DNA of 64,000 nt, from positions 124,001-188,000 of the forward strand of contig NZ_FOLQ01000007.1 in the NCBI RefSeq assembly GCF_900112365.1, given 5' to 3'. A program made the translations under genes and the position numbers. This DNA is from Spirosoma endophyticum. GTDB taxonomy: Bacteria > Bacteroidota > Bacteroidia > Cytophagales > Spirosomataceae. Numbering within the stretch: position 1 is the first letter of the stretch; every line of letters starts with the position of its first letter. A model generated the notes under the pieces. That model was given only the letters and a program-made list of their open reading frames with translations. It ran no database searches and was not told the origin of the DNA. Below are positions 8,762 to 18,640 of the stretch, in pieces.

Positions 8762-10198
8762 ATGAAACGAGTATATAAATCGATTTTCGCTGTTGTGTTT
8801 GGTCTTCAGTTTCTGGCGTGTTCATCGATCGTGGAAAACCTGAACGTAGACCCCAACAACCCGACCAAATCAACAGCCAGTCTGCTGTTGACAGGCACGG
8901 AACTTGCCAACATGGCCACTCAGGAAGGCATGGCCAGCCGGTTAACGACCATCTGGGATGGGTATGCCTCCGGGGCCGACCGCCAATGGCTGGATTATTA
9001 CAATTACAACGTAACGGCTGGCGTGTATGACGCCGACTGGAACCTGGTTTATCAGGCGACAAACGCCAATGCGCTGCTCACGATCGATCAGGCTAACGCG
9101 CTTGGAAACCGCAAAATGGTTGGTATTGCCAAGATTTTACGGGCCAATGCACTGGCTACCGGTACCGAACTCTGGGGTGATATTCCATTCGATCAGGCGG
9201 GCGATATTGCCAAATATCCCAATCCGGCGTTTGAGCCCCAGGCGACGGTGTACACTAAACTGCTCGCGTTGCTGGATGATGCGATTGCCGATCTGAAATC
9301 GGGCGTAGGTACTGTTACGACAGAGGATATTCACTTTGGGGGAGATGCGACCAAATGGACGCAGGTAGCCTATACGTTGAAAGCTCGTTTGCTGACTGAT
9401 ACCAAACAATATGATGCGGCTTACACGGCGGCTCAGAGCGGGATTAGCGCGTATGCCAACTCGCTCTACGCACCACACGGCAACACCGCCAGTGTGAACC
9501 AGAATTCGTATTTCTCCTTTCTGGCCAGCACACGAACCGGGGATATAAACGCCGTTGGAGCCTATAACACGACGTTGCTGAATCCGACGAGCGCTCGCTA
9601 TCGGGGTAATTCGAAAACAATCGAGACGGCCCGGTTCAAGTTTTATTATTTAGAGGCTGGTGTCAACAGCCCTGGTAAAATTGAACCGAATACGACGGGT
9701 GCGACGGGCTTTTTCGCGCAGAGTGCCAGTTTCCCGCTCGTTACGTACCAGGAGAATAGCCTGACGCTGGCGGAGATGGCTTTACGCTCCGGCAAAGGTT
9801 TTGCGACGGCTTTAGGTCATCTGAATACGTACCGGGCATGGCTGAACACCGGCGGTAATATCAATGCGGCTTATCTGACGGCAGGTGCCTACAAATATGA
9901 TCCCTACGCAGCAGCTGATTTTGCCGCTGGTGGTATTGAAAATGCCGATGGCATAACAGCCGACAACGCCTTGCTCCGGGAGGTTTTGCAGGAACGCTAC
10001 GTATCGTTCTACGGCCAGCATCTGGGCTGGAATGATGAGCGCCGGACTCGAGCAGAGCCGTATGGTATCAAACTGACGCCGAACAATGGTACCCAGCTTC
10101 CGTGGCGGTTCATTTACCCGCAAAATGAACTTAACTCCAATCCGAACGCACCCAGACCTGTACCCGCTACGTTCGAAGCGCCCGCTATCTACAAGTAA
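8762..10198 (+). CDS. SusD/RagB-family nutrient-binding outer membrane lipoprotein
   Basis: A 478-aa surface lipoprotein, the substrate-binding lid partner of the SusC protein. The lipoprotein signal ends in a lipobox at FLAC-S (Cys20). The body has SusD-like (PF12771 type) features: the early LNVDPNNPTKS motif, the helical TPR-like segment GIAKILRANALATGTELWGD, and a C-terminal ERYVSFYGQHLGWNDERRT followed by a proline-rich end. Length and order match the family. It is co-transcribed with the SusC gene and ends just before a very strong stem-loop terminator. Confidence 0.95.
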   Translation: MKRVYKSIFAVVFGLQFLACSSIVENLNVDPNNPTKSTASLLLTGTELANMATQEGMASRLTTIWDGYASGADRQWLDYYNYNVTAGVYDADWNLVYQATNANALLTIDQANALGNRKMVGIAKILRANALATGTELWGDIPFDQAGDIAKYPNPAFEPQATVYTKLLALLDDAIADLKSGVGTVTTEDIHFGGDATKWTQVAYTLKARLLTDTKQYDAAYTAAQSGISAYANSLYAPHGNTASVNQNSYFSFLASTRTGDINAVGAYNTTLLNPTSARYRGNSKTIETARFKFYYLEAGVNSPGKIEPNTTGATGFFAQSASFPLVTYQENSLTLAEMALRSGKGFATALGHLNTYRAWLNTGGNINAAYLTAGAYKYDPYAAADFAAGGIENADGITADNALLREVLQERYVSFYGQHLGWNDERRTRAEPYGIKLTPNNGTQLPWRFIYPQNELNSNPNAPRPVPATFEAPAIYK

Positions 10199-10211
10199 TA
10201 AGAGTTTCGTC

Positions 10212-10275
10212 AAAACCAACAAACCGACACTAATGAGTAGGGCAACTTACTCATTAGTGTCGGTTTGTTGGTTTT
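10212..10275 (+). terminator. Strong terminator of SusCD operon
   Basis: Two perfectly complementary 28-bp arms (10212-10239 and 10248-10275) flank an 8-nt loop; the outer ends are AAAACC and GGTTTT, giving a short U-tract. It starts 13 bp after the SusD stop codon. The stem is far longer than a typical intrinsic terminator. Confidence 0.85.
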
Positions 10276-10813
10276 ACTGTAGATGTTGCCCTTATCAAAA
10301 AAGCAAAAAAGATGCACGGATTGGCGTACCATGTCTAGTCTTTCACCTACAGCTTAAATGCTTGTTCTGGCGTCTCTATTGATCCGGTACTTCTGTACCA
10401 TATTGGCGATTAATTCTTCTGTTCAAACGACCCAATGGTAGGCGGATACTACTTCGGTTAAGTATAGCACTGAGGAATTGTTGAATTGAAATTTTTAAAG
10501 AATATTTATCTTATTAGTTATAATCTTCTTACTCTCTTGATAGAAAAAAGCTCCGTTTTTAATACTATTTTAAGCCTTTTTTCCAGTACGTATAAGTAAA
10601 ACTAAACAAGTAAAATTACTCGGTTTACAAACCCTGATTTACTAGTTAAAAATTATGAATTTTCGAATAATAAATAACTTATTGTTTATTTAGTTGTATG
10701 ATTTGTTGTCAATAGTCGAAAAAAGGCTACTTCGACAATAAATTAAGACGAGTAAAGTAAGACGTAGCCTTAATCAGATACAGTGTTGTATTATAAGTTA
10801 AGACGCTAAACGT
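10276..10813. other. AT-rich noncoding gap
   Basis: About 540 bp without a credible reading frame lie between the SusCD terminator and the degenerate secreted-protein gene. The sequence becomes markedly AT-rich after about 10480. It must hold the promoter of the downstream gene, but I could not pick out a convincing -33/-7 pair. I see no RNA gene in it. Confidence 0.5.
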
Positions 10814-12515
10814 ATGAAAACTTTTCTATGGTCACGGCATTGGTTATTGGTGCTATGTTTACTTTTTGTTCTTTCCTGTCATCGGGAGGATTTTATTACT
10901 CAGCCTGTTCCCTTAAGTCAATCCTTCACGATTTCAGCAGCCAGAGAGTGGACAGAGGATTTTGTTAAAGCGGATAGTAACCGCAATCAGCCTTATTCCA
11001 CAAGAACATTACTCTGGAAGCAGGCTACCATGAAACGCAGCCCCCAGGGACTTGATTACGTACAGATACCCATTGAGGAAGATCCGCATACAAGGCGAAT
11101 AATCTATGATCCTGCAAGTAAAGATTATGTGTTAGCGCCTAAACTCCAGTTAGTAGTTTACAAATTGCCTGCGGGAAACATGGGGATTGCCGTTATGGAG
11201 TTAGCGCCATCCGGAGAGTATGCAGGGTCACATCAGGGTTTTACCGGCGACCATGATTTTTCGGGTCTACAACTGGTGCGGACCTGGCAGGGGAAATTGA
11301 TAAAAGGGCATAAATTTGAAAATGGGAAAGTTACTGGTGTTCTCTCTTTTTATAACACCCCGAGCCCTAAGGCCAGAATGCTAAGTTGTACCCGTTGGGT
11401 CCACGAGTATCTTTATTCGGCTGCACTACCTCCGATGGTACAGCTACAGCTGTGGGAACAACAATTGACTATCCCCTGGGCGCCTATCATGCTTATCCTC
11501 CCACGCCTGATCAATCGTCTCCATTCAGTTATCAAACCTGTTATGGAGACTGGTCATCCAATGGGACCGATGAATATGAAATCTGCGCCCCTGATCCAAC
11601 CTATGATCCGTATAATCCGGCATACCCCACAAATCCTTCTGATCCTTTTAATCCATCGACAGGTTCAGGACCAACGCCAATTTTAGAACTTTTCAATAAC
11701 AAAAAAGCCTTGTTCGGGCCATGCCCCGGCCTGACTGACGCCTGGCGGTATCACATCGATTTCAAGCCATCTTCGGTTATCAAAGATAAACTGAACCGTT
11801 TGGCGTCCAATCCCTCATTTCCCCAGGATAACTATCCGGGAATACGTAATGACTGGTATGTTCAATCGATAAGTGGGGCTTCAGGAGCGGCAATTAATCT
11901 GGACAACTTTTCGGTTTTCATGAATACGTTGCCCACCATTGATGGTCACTAGCTTTCGGTCGATGAGTTTGCTACCTACATTCGGCTCAATCTAAATAAT
12001 TTTGTGGATACGTCCATCAGCAGTTTTGCTCCCCAGCCCAACACAGGGGAAAATGAAGCTGACCTTTGGAACAGCTACGATGCGTTGGGCGCTATCATCT
12101 CGATAACCATATTTCCTGACCCAGGCTCAGTTATTGTAAGTGATCAGGTTCATGGCGCTGATGCTGCGGGATGGACATTCAGTACCATTCGAGATCCATT
12201 AAATCATCAACATCCTGTTAGTGGGACTCGGGTGTTTACGCTTTATCAGGCCGATGGGGGTATATCTTCTCCACAATGGGCGCTGATCGATTGACTAATT
12301 ATGCTGGCGTACTGGGCGATGTTCTCCTTCAGGGATATCCCTTTCGATCAGCTGATAGCCTCTGGCTAAGTATGCAAGCCAAACTGGCCCAATTCATAAA
12401 TGATCATCAGGCGGTAGCCGAGATCCGTGACCCGATTACGAATCGCCCGAACTGGCAAGCTGTGAAAAATGCCCTGGACAACAATCTGTCCCTAAGTACC
12501 TTACCTTGTAACTAA
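10814..12515 (+). pseudogene. Broken lipoprotein gene (two frameshifts, one stop)
   Basis: Four consecutive reading-frame pieces read as one protein of about 565 aa. The first piece starts at 10814 with a lipoprotein signal (lipobox LSC at about residue 22) and leaves frame near 11370-11386. The second frame runs to an in-frame TAG at 11950-11952 and continues at once in the same frame (LSVDEFATYI...) to about 12290. There a further one-base shift is needed to reach the last piece, ending at 12515. A Pro/Asp/Tyr-rich stretch (DPTYDPYNPAYPTNPSDPF) lies in the middle. I do not recognise the family. Three independent lesions suggest a decaying gene rather than a single sequencing error. Confidence 0.75.
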
Positions 12516-12961
12516 TGAAACGTCTACGAAAACCGTTAATCAGGGGACTTCTGTCGCTACTGATTTGTGCCCTGATTAACGGTATCATTCTTGGGATTTT
12601 TACGGTGGTTCACAAGTTGCCCAACCACAATTATTTATGGGCCAGCTACGTCGGGTTTATATCGATTTTGATCTACGGCTGGTGGCTCTATTACTTACCA
12701 GCTTTACTCGCTTTTTTCGTTTCAATACGCTTTATACACTCAGTCAAATTTATTTATTACATGAGTCTGGGGGCAACCTGGGGGGGCTTGTGGAGTGCTT
12801 TTTTTTTACTTCTTCAGCCCAGGCTTCCCCGGTTGGTCTGGTACTCAATGCCAACGCCCAACGAGTGGTTTACTATACCCACTTACGTACTGGTTGGCGC
12901 AATATATGGATTTGTTTATCGGAAATGGCTGATGGAGAAATCGTCACTTAAGACCTTGTAA
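12515..12961 (+). CDS. Small polytopic membrane protein, unknown function
   Basis: A 148-aa protein with four predicted membrane helices (residues about 8-32, 40-75, 84-106 and 122-140) joined by short loops and a basic N-terminus (MKRLRKPLIRG). Its ATG shares a base with the stop codon of the preceding broken gene (TAATG), the arrangement of translationally coupled partners, so it probably belonged to the same transcription unit. No family motif is evident. Confidence 0.7.
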   Translation: MKRLRKPLIRGLLSLLICALINGIILGIFTVVHKLPNHNYLWASYVGFISILIYGWWLYYLPALLAFFVSIRFIHSVKFIYYMSLGATWGGLWSAFFLLLQPRLPRLVWYSMPTPNEWFTIPTYVLVGAIYGFVYRKWLMEKSSLKTL

Positions 12962-13005
12962 GCCTGTTTATTTTAAATAAAGAACTGTGTAAATTCATTT
13001 CACTC

Positions 13006-13953
13006 ATGCATCCCATATTTACAATCCGATTATTACTGATTCTGTTGGCAAGCTGCCCTTCATATCTGGCGCTGGGGAGCGATAAATGTTTTACTATTTT
13101 CGGTAAAAAATATACCGATGGGCAAACGGCCTATATAGACTGTACCGTCAATAGTCTATATATTTCAACTGATTATACATACGAAACTACGTGGAAGCCA
13201 GGCGTCAAAGAATGGAACGTCTCAACCAACTTTACGTACCAGACTGGTCAGCTTGGATCAGATGTAACGGTAAACTTTGATCCCAATAAAAACGATGGCC
13301 AGTTAAGTGCCACCTTATGGGAGGGAAATGAGGTGATAACCGTGCATATTACCCAGCGTTCGACGCCAACGCTGACCATTGCCCCAACGCTTTGCTCGAC
13401 GGGTCAATCCGGTGATTTTTCAACGACACTCAATTTTTACGGCCCTTCAACGGCCAACGTCGTCTGGGAAACAACGGGTGGGGTTCGGGTTATGGGGGGT
13501 AACGTTTATCGGGTCACCGATAATACCATCAGCCGGGCTACTGTACAGCACAACTCATACGGAACGGTAACGGTTTACGGCGAAATTCCGGGCTGTAATA
13601 ACATGCGGACCAATTCGGTCACCCAACATATTGGAACGCCGGGAGGCAGTGACATAACCTTTAGCGCCAATCCAGATCCTGGTATATCCTTACAGGCTGG
13701 TCAGATGTATAATTTTAGCTCAAGCCTGAATCTGCCTTCCCAGTATAGCTATGGGTGGTCCATACTCCAGGGAAACAGCAGCGTAGGTTATTTTTACGGT
13801 ACAGGTCCCTGGTTAACGCTCAGTACGACTTCTGACTCAAGTCCGGGTGGGTTTATTGTTCAGATGGCAATCACCAATTCCAGTTGTAATACCACGGGGA
13901 CGACCTCCCGTACGTTCATGAAAAATACAGGGGGGGGGGATACTATCGGGTAG
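13006..13953 (+). CDS. Secreted Ig/PKD-like protein, C-terminus cut off at a G10 tract
   Basis: 315 aa from ATG 13006. A signal peptide (residues about 5-23) is followed by beta-rich, Ser/Thr/Asn-rich segments resembling the PKD/Ig-like modules of Bacteroidota surface proteins, with paired Cys residues (CSTGQSG, PGCNN, SSCNT) spaced through the chain. The frame ends eight residues after a run of ten G (13930-13939). Directly after that tract, another frame encodes a 92-residue T9SS-tail-like domain (13941-14216). The intact protein would then be about 400 aa with a sorting tail. Confidence 0.7.
   Translation: MHPIFTIRLLLILLASCPSYLALGSDKCFTIFGKKYTDGQTAYIDCTVNSLYISTDYTYETTWKPGVKEWNVSTNFTYQTGQLGSDVTVNFDPNKNDGQLSATLWEGNEVITVHITQRSTPTLTIAPTLCSTGQSGDFSTTLNFYGPSTANVVWETTGGVRVMGGNVYRVTDNTISRATVQHNSYGTVTVYGEIPGCNNMRTNSVTQHIGTPGGSDITFSANPDPGISLQAGQMYNFSSSLNLPSQYSYGWSILQGNSSVGYFYGTGPWLTLSTTSDSSPGGFIVQMAITNSSCNTTGTTSRTFMKNTGGGDTIG
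13930..13939 (+). repeat. Homopolymeric G10 tract
   Basis: Ten consecutive G sit at the junction between the secreted protein and its displaced C-terminal tail. Eight or eleven G would fuse the two frames. Such tracts are prone to slippage in replication and to miscounting in sequencing. Confidence 0.85.
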
Positions 13954-14216
13954 CGGCCAACCCAAGCAGTGATGTACTGACGGCCGTATTTGATCCTGTC
14001 GATGATACCAGCAGCCTGCCGGGTAGTTTACGTTTGACTCATGAGAAAATGGGCATTGTCAAGGAAGTAAACGTTCAGGAAAACTATTCAAAAGAAGCAA
14101 ATAAGACGGGTCTTAAGGTTAATATTGATATTCATGAGTTACCCAAAGATACTTATTATTTACAAGGGGTATACAGCAATGGAAAGGTTCAGAGTACGCG
14201 GGTAGTTATTCAATAA
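13941..14216 (+). pseudogene. Out-of-frame T9SS-tail-like C-terminal domain
   Basis: This frame starts YYRVAANPSSDVLTAVF and ends in VYSNGKVQSTRVVIQ. It matches the pattern of type IX secretion C-terminal sorting domains: an early (P)NP motif, central beta strands, then the 'L-(P/x)-x-x-x-Y-x-L-x-G-x-Y-S-N-G-K' end. It has no start codon of its own near its beginning (the first ATG is at 14034, inside the domain). It is therefore best read as the tail of the preceding secreted protein, split from it by the G10 tract. Confidence 0.65.
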
Positions 14217-14226
14217 CCTGACTAAC

Positions 14227-14880
14227 ATGAAAAAGCTGATTCTAATTGGTATATTTAGTCTGTTTGTGGGCACTTTTACGGGGCAGGCTCAGTCGAATCC
14301 TCCGATTAAAATCGGTATAAGAGGTGGGGCCGGTACGGCTCGGTTTATAGAAAATGGGGTTACAAATAATTTTTTATTTTCATACCAGGCTGGCTTAGCT
14401 GTCGAACATAAACTCACCCCCCGTTATTCGCTGGGCTATGAGTTACTTTATTCCAGACAGGGTAATATGAGTTATTTTAGCAATCCTGGCTTTTACACAA
14501 AGGTCCGAACAAGGTATGATTACCTGACACTGCCTGTATCGCTACGCTATAGACTGCCCAATTCACTCCTAACCCTAAGTCCGGGTGTCCAGCTTGGTTA
14601 CCTATTGGCTGGCCAGGTCGACTTTCTGCCTAAATCGGGTTATACAAACAGCGAAAATTCAATTCTTCAAAAAGTTGACTATGGCTTTTCGATTGGTCTT
14701 GGGATGGCCTTGGGAAAACGGTTGTTTACGGAGATAAAATACTATCAGAGTTTACATTCAGCTTTGAAAACATTTGTGGGGGTTGACCCTTTAACAGGTT
14801 TAGCGATCACAAAAGCATCCCCGGAACGCTATAATCAGGTAGTATCAGCAACGCTGACCTACTATCCATTTGTGCGATAG
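14227..14880 (+). CDS. Outer-membrane beta-barrel protein (PorT-like fold)
   Basis: 217 aa with a clear signal peptide (MKKLILIGIFSLFVGTF, cleaved after GQAQ) and amphipathic beta strands in the rest of the chain (KIGIRGGAGTARF, YSLGYELLYSRQG, YDYLTLPVSLRYRLP, LTLSPGVQLGYLL, FTEIKYYQSLHSAL), ending in an aromatic-rich terminal strand (YYPFVR). This is the 8-stranded OMP_b-brl_2/PorT-like family. It starts 10 bp after the stop of the T9SS-tail fragment and so probably belongs to the same unit as the secreted protein. Role unknown. Confidence 0.85.
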   Translation: MKKLILIGIFSLFVGTFTGQAQSNPPIKIGIRGGAGTARFIENGVTNNFLFSYQAGLAVEHKLTPRYSLGYELLYSRQGNMSYFSNPGFYTKVRTRYDYLTLPVSLRYRLPNSLLTLSPGVQLGYLLAGQVDFLPKSGYTNSENSILQKVDYGFSIGLGMALGKRLFTEIKYYQSLHSALKTFVGVDPLTGLAITKASPERYNQVVSATLTYYPFVR

Positions 14881-14893
14881 AATACTAACTGGT

Positions 14894-15973
14894 TTAACGA
14901 ATCGTGATCTCTACGCGCCGGTTTTTGCTACGTTCGCTTTCAATAGCATTGTCGGCAATGGGGCGGGTGCCGCCGTAGCCTTTTGAGGTAACGCGCTCAT
15001 CGGCAATGTCTCTACGTGTCAGGTAACTAGACACAACTTTCGCGCGATTTTCGGAGAGCGCCAGATTCAGGCGTGGGTCGCCGACGTTGTCGGTGTGGCC
15101 TGCTATTTCGATGGACCAGTGCGGATTCTTTTTCAGGGTAGTCACCAATTGATCCAACTCTGCCGATGATTCGGGTCGTAAAATGTAGCTGCTTTGCTCA
15201 AACTGAACGCTACGTAGTACGAACGTAGTACCAGCTTTTAGCTCAGATTCCGGTTCGGATGCTGGTTTGCGAATCGGTGCTGATGCCACTAACGTATCAA
15301 CAACGGCTGTTTGCTTCGATGGTGGCGGAGTAAGGATTGTTTTCGGTTTTGCGATGGTCAGTGGCTTTTTAGGAATAACTTTTGGCGGAGGGGAAGCCGC
15401 TATTACGGGCGTTGTGGCAACTGGCTTTATTTGTGTTTCCGCGATGACAATAGGTGGGGCTTTTTGAAAAAAATACTTCGCCGTTATTGACTCGCCGGGA
15501 TTACTGAACCCATTGAAAATCGTCTTTGGCGCATTGGGAAGCACCCAGAATAATTCAATTTCGCCTTCCAGTAAATCGTTAAAATAATCGATTCGCAAAT
15601 CGTAGTATTTTCCGGCTTCCAGAATAACACTGCCTCCAAAACGGTTCGAATCGTTTAAATACCAGGCATCGATCACTTTTTTATTGCCAACCCACACGCG
15701 CACACCGTCATCTACCCGTGCATTGAACGTGTATTTTCCGGAAAGAGGAGCCATCAGTTTACCCGTCCAGCGAATAGAATAATAGGAATGGGAAAGGCCA
15801 GGAGCGGGGCTACGTCCTTTCCAGTCGAAATTGATTTCTGGATCAAGGCGAGTAACGACTTTTCGATCGAAATTTATTCCGGTATAATACTCACCTTTCA
15901 GCCCCTGCTGCGCGCGTGCTGCCACAGGTATCAGGTAGATAAATAATCCGGCAAGTGTGGCTAGTGCTTTCAT
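14894..15973 (-). CDS. PA14-domain OmpA-like peptidoglycan-binding protein
   Basis: 359 aa. The signal peptide is cleaved after AARAQ. A PA14 domain spans residues about 24-160 (GLKGEYYTGINFD, FDWKGRSPAPG, YTFNARVDDGVRVWVG, YDLRIDYFNDLLEGEIELFW) and is expected to bind carbohydrate. A Pro/Lys/Thr-rich linker (about 170-245) leads to a C-terminal OmpA domain (about 250-359) with the diaminopimelate-binding signatures GHTDNVGDP, NLALSENRAKVV and SKNRRVEI. The protein would bridge the peptidoglycan and a glycan, probably as an outer-membrane-associated protein. Its stop lies 13 bp from the convergent beta-barrel gene. Confidence 0.93.
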   Translation of the reverse strand: MKALATLAGLFIYLIPVAARAQQGLKGEYYTGINFDRKVVTRLDPEINFDWKGRSPAPGLSHSYYSIRWTGKLMAPLSGKYTFNARVDDGVRVWVGNKKVIDAWYLNDSNRFGGSVILEAGKYYDLRIDYFNDLLEGEIELFWVLPNAPKTIFNGFSNPGESITAKYFFQKAPPIVIAETQIKPVATTPVIAASPPPKVIPKKPLTIAKPKTILTPPPSKQTAVVDTLVASAPIRKPASEPESELKAGTTFVLRSVQFEQSSYILRPESSAELDQLVTTLKKNPHWSIEIAGHTDNVGDPRLNLALSENRAKVVSSYLTRRDIADERVTSKGYGGTRPIADNAIESERSKNRRVEITIR

Positions 15974-16042
15974 CTGTAAGCCTTTAGAGCAAAGATGATC
16001 GTTTCCTGTTTTGCTTGTAAATAAATGGTAGGAAAGGTTGAT

Positions 16043-18448
16043 TTACTCCATTCGCAGGCTTTTAGCCGGGTTGGTCAGGGCGGCTTTCATTGCCTGGAAC
16101 GAAACCGTCAGGAGCGTGATGATCGTGACAAGGCTTAACGTTACTGCAAAGACCCACCAGCCGAGATTAATGCGATACGCGTAGCTTTTTAGCCAGTTGT
16201 TCATCACAAACCAGCCCACGGGTGCCGCCAGTGTGAAGCCAATGGCAAGCAGCCAGCCGAACTCGCGGCCAAAGAGCCACAGGAGTTGGTTTGTGCTGGC
16301 TCCCATCACTTTCCGCACGCCAATTTCTTTCTGTTTGGCTTCAGCCATAAACAGCACAAGACCATACAATCCCAGGCAACCAATCAGGATGGCAATGACC
16401 GAAAATACCTGCGCCAGTGCCAGCAGAATCCGTTCGGTGATATAGAAATTTTTCAGCAAATCATCCACGAAGGTAGCCTTGAAAACCCGCTCGGGAAACT
16501 GCTCATTCCAGGCGCTTTCGATGGTTTTCAGCGTTGCGGGTACGCTGGCGGGATTGATACGTAGCGCGGCCATGTCGTTTTCGCGGTGTATGTTGAGCAG
16601 CACAATGGGCTGAAGGCCCATTTTCAATTCGCCCGAATAAAAATTGTTGACGACGCCAACGATGGTTCTGTCGTTGCCCCAGATGGTAAGCCGTTTGCCA
16701 AGGGCCTCCGATGCTGACCGTAACCCCAGTTGTTTCACCATCGTTTCATTGATGAGCGTTTCGGCATTCGTCGTGTCGTTATTGCGGAAATTTCGTCCGG
16801 CCAGCAGCTTGATGCCGAACAGCGACAGGTAGTTCGTATCGCCAATTTTGACGCTGGTCGGGAATTTTTCGGGCTCTGTATGCGTGTCGAACGTAAACGG
16901 AACGGGGTTTCGCCGGAACGATGCGGGTGGTTCAGCGCCCAACGCAACCTGCTCGACACCAGGCACCTGGCGCATACGATCACGTAGCGTCTGCTGCTTT
17001 ATCGGATTGTTGGTCGGAACAGGTACGGTTAAAATGGCTTCTTTTCGGAAACCCAGATCAGCCTGTTGCATGTGCCGGACCTGGGCCATCATGACGATAA
17101 CCCCAATGCAGAATAACTGCGTAATGAAAAACTGCGTGATCACCAATCCCCGCCGAACGCGTAACCCGCCCACCTGCTGCGTCGTCATTTGTCCGTGCAA
17201 GGCCGCTACCGCTTTAAAACGGGTCAGTACCAACGTAGGATACAGGCCTGCCAGGGTAATGACGCCCACAATTAAACCCGCAAACCACAACAGCGACCTC
17301 GGCAAAAACAGATCGAGAATACTAAGGTCAGCGTTCAGCATGGACAGTGCGTTATTAAGCGCAGGTAAACCAAGTTGCGCCAGTAACATACCCACGACCA
17401 CTGCCGCCAGCGTAATGAGCGTCGTTTCGGTCATAAACTGCCCAATGAGTTGCCAGCGCGTGCTCCCCATTGCCTTCCGAACACCTACTTCTTTGGCTCG
17501 TTTCAGCGCGTGGGCCGTAGCGATGTTGATGAAATTGATGCAGGCCCCAGCTACTAAAAATAACCCGACTATGATCAATGCGTAGAGAATAAGGTAGGGT
17601 GATTCACCACCATACTGCGGATTATGGCTCAAATCACTTAGCGGCAATACGTGAAAATCGAGGGTTTTGGCTTCCAGAGCACTCAGGTATTTCTTGCGGA
17701 TGATGGGCAATGTACTAACCAGTTGTTCTACAGAGGCTCCGGTACGTAGCGTTGCAAAACACACCGTTGTGACATTGCCCCAGGATTGCATTGCCTGCTG
17801 TCCTTTGCTCCCCAGCAAAGCCGGAATGGTGCTGTAGGAAATAAGGAGTTCGTACCGAAGCTTGGTATTCGACGGGGGATTTTTGATGACGCCCGTTACG
17901 GTCAGATCGGTTTGATTATCGTAACGTAGCACTCGACCGACGGCATTCGTCGTTCCAAAATACTTCTCGGCGTATCGTTCCGACAGAACTGCCGTATTGG
18001 GTACTGACAGGGCTGTTTTGGGGTTTCCATTTACCCAGGCGACATCAAAAACGTCGAAATACTGCGGTTCCGTAAAGCAGAGCGTACGCGACTCATCAAA
18101 CTTTTTACTGAATCCCCCTTTTCCGTCCGGTACGCTAACCACACGTCCGAAAATGTTTTCCACCCGAACGGCGCTTTCCACAAACGGATAATCACGGCGC
18201 AGGATTTCACCCAGCGGTCGGGGCGTGGCATCGGTGGGTACTACGTTCTCGTGGTGCAGGTCAGTGACAATCCAGTAGGTCCGGTCGGCTTTCGCGTGGT
18301 AACGGTCGAAGCTGAACATATAACTAACCAACAAGAATATAACGATGCCGCAGGCCAGACCCACCGATAATCCAAAAAGACTAATAGCGTTTACGCGTCG
18401 ATAGCGCCAGAGGTTACGAAGCGCCGTTTTGAGATAATTTCGAAACAT
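16043..18448 (-). CDS. MacB/FtsX-type 8-TM ABC permease (P1)
   Basis: 801 aa. The N-terminus MFRNYLKTALRNLWRYRRV leads into TM1 (about 21-45), a MacB periplasmic core domain (about 46-280) and three FtsX helices (about 285-410). A duplicate of that unit follows: TM5 about 430-452, second periplasmic domain, FtsX helices about 675-795. Cytoplasmic coupling motifs appear twice, GVRKAMGSTRWQLIGQF and EIGVRKVMGASTNQLL. The protein ends NPAKSLRME, one residue off the SLRSE end shared by most permeases here. This class moves substrates by mechanotransmission and needs a LolD/MacB-type ATPase, which is not encoded nearby. It is the last gene of a possible operon with P3 and P2, but a 192-bp AT-rich gap precedes it, so an own promoter is possible. 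Confidence 0.93.
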   Translation of the reverse strand: MFRNYLKTALRNLWRYRRVNAISLFGLSVGLACGIVIFLLVSYMFSFDRYHAKADRTYWIVTDLHHENVVPTDATPRPLGEILRRDYPFVESAVRVENIFGRVVSVPDGKGGFSKKFDESRTLCFTEPQYFDVFDVAWVNGNPKTALSVPNTAVLSERYAEKYFGTTNAVGRVLRYDNQTDLTVTGVIKNPPSNTKLRYELLISYSTIPALLGSKGQQAMQSWGNVTTVCFATLRTGASVEQLVSTLPIIRKKYLSALEAKTLDFHVLPLSDLSHNPQYGGESPYLILYALIIVGLFLVAGACINFINIATAHALKRAKEVGVRKAMGSTRWQLIGQFMTETTLITLAAVVVGMLLAQLGLPALNNALSMLNADLSILDLFLPRSLLWFAGLIVGVITLAGLYPTLVLTRFKAVAALHGQMTTQQVGGLRVRRGLVITQFFITQLFCIGVIVMMAQVRHMQQADLGFRKEAILTVPVPTNNPIKQQTLRDRMRQVPGVEQVALGAEPPASFRRNPVPFTFDTHTEPEKFPTSVKIGDTNYLSLFGIKLLAGRNFRNNDTTNAETLINETMVKQLGLRSASEALGKRLTIWGNDRTIVGVVNNFYSGELKMGLQPIVLLNIHRENDMAALRINPASVPATLKTIESAWNEQFPERVFKATFVDDLLKNFYITERILLALAQVFSVIAILIGCLGLYGLVLFMAEAKQKEIGVRKVMGASTNQLLWLFGREFGWLLAIGFTLAAPVGWFVMNNWLKSYAYRINLGWWVFAVTLSLVTIITLLTVSFQAMKAALTNPAKSLRME

Positions 18449-18640
18449 AATTGTCAGTATAGTTTAAGAGTCGCAGGACTGGATTCGCTCATTGCCTACG
18501 ACAACAAATATATATAATATTCTTATATATAAAATATATAGTAGTATGTGGATGCCATATTGGCGTCTTCGGGTGCGTCAGCTATACTTTACATCAGCCG
18601 AAACCATCCGGGTAAGGAGCCGCAAATATGCGGCTTCACA

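Noticed and set aside
12637..12951. Alternative 104-codon frame inside the small membrane protein gene
   Set aside because: The overlapping 148-aa frame has four clean membrane helices and couples to the upstream stop codon; the alternative has no features.
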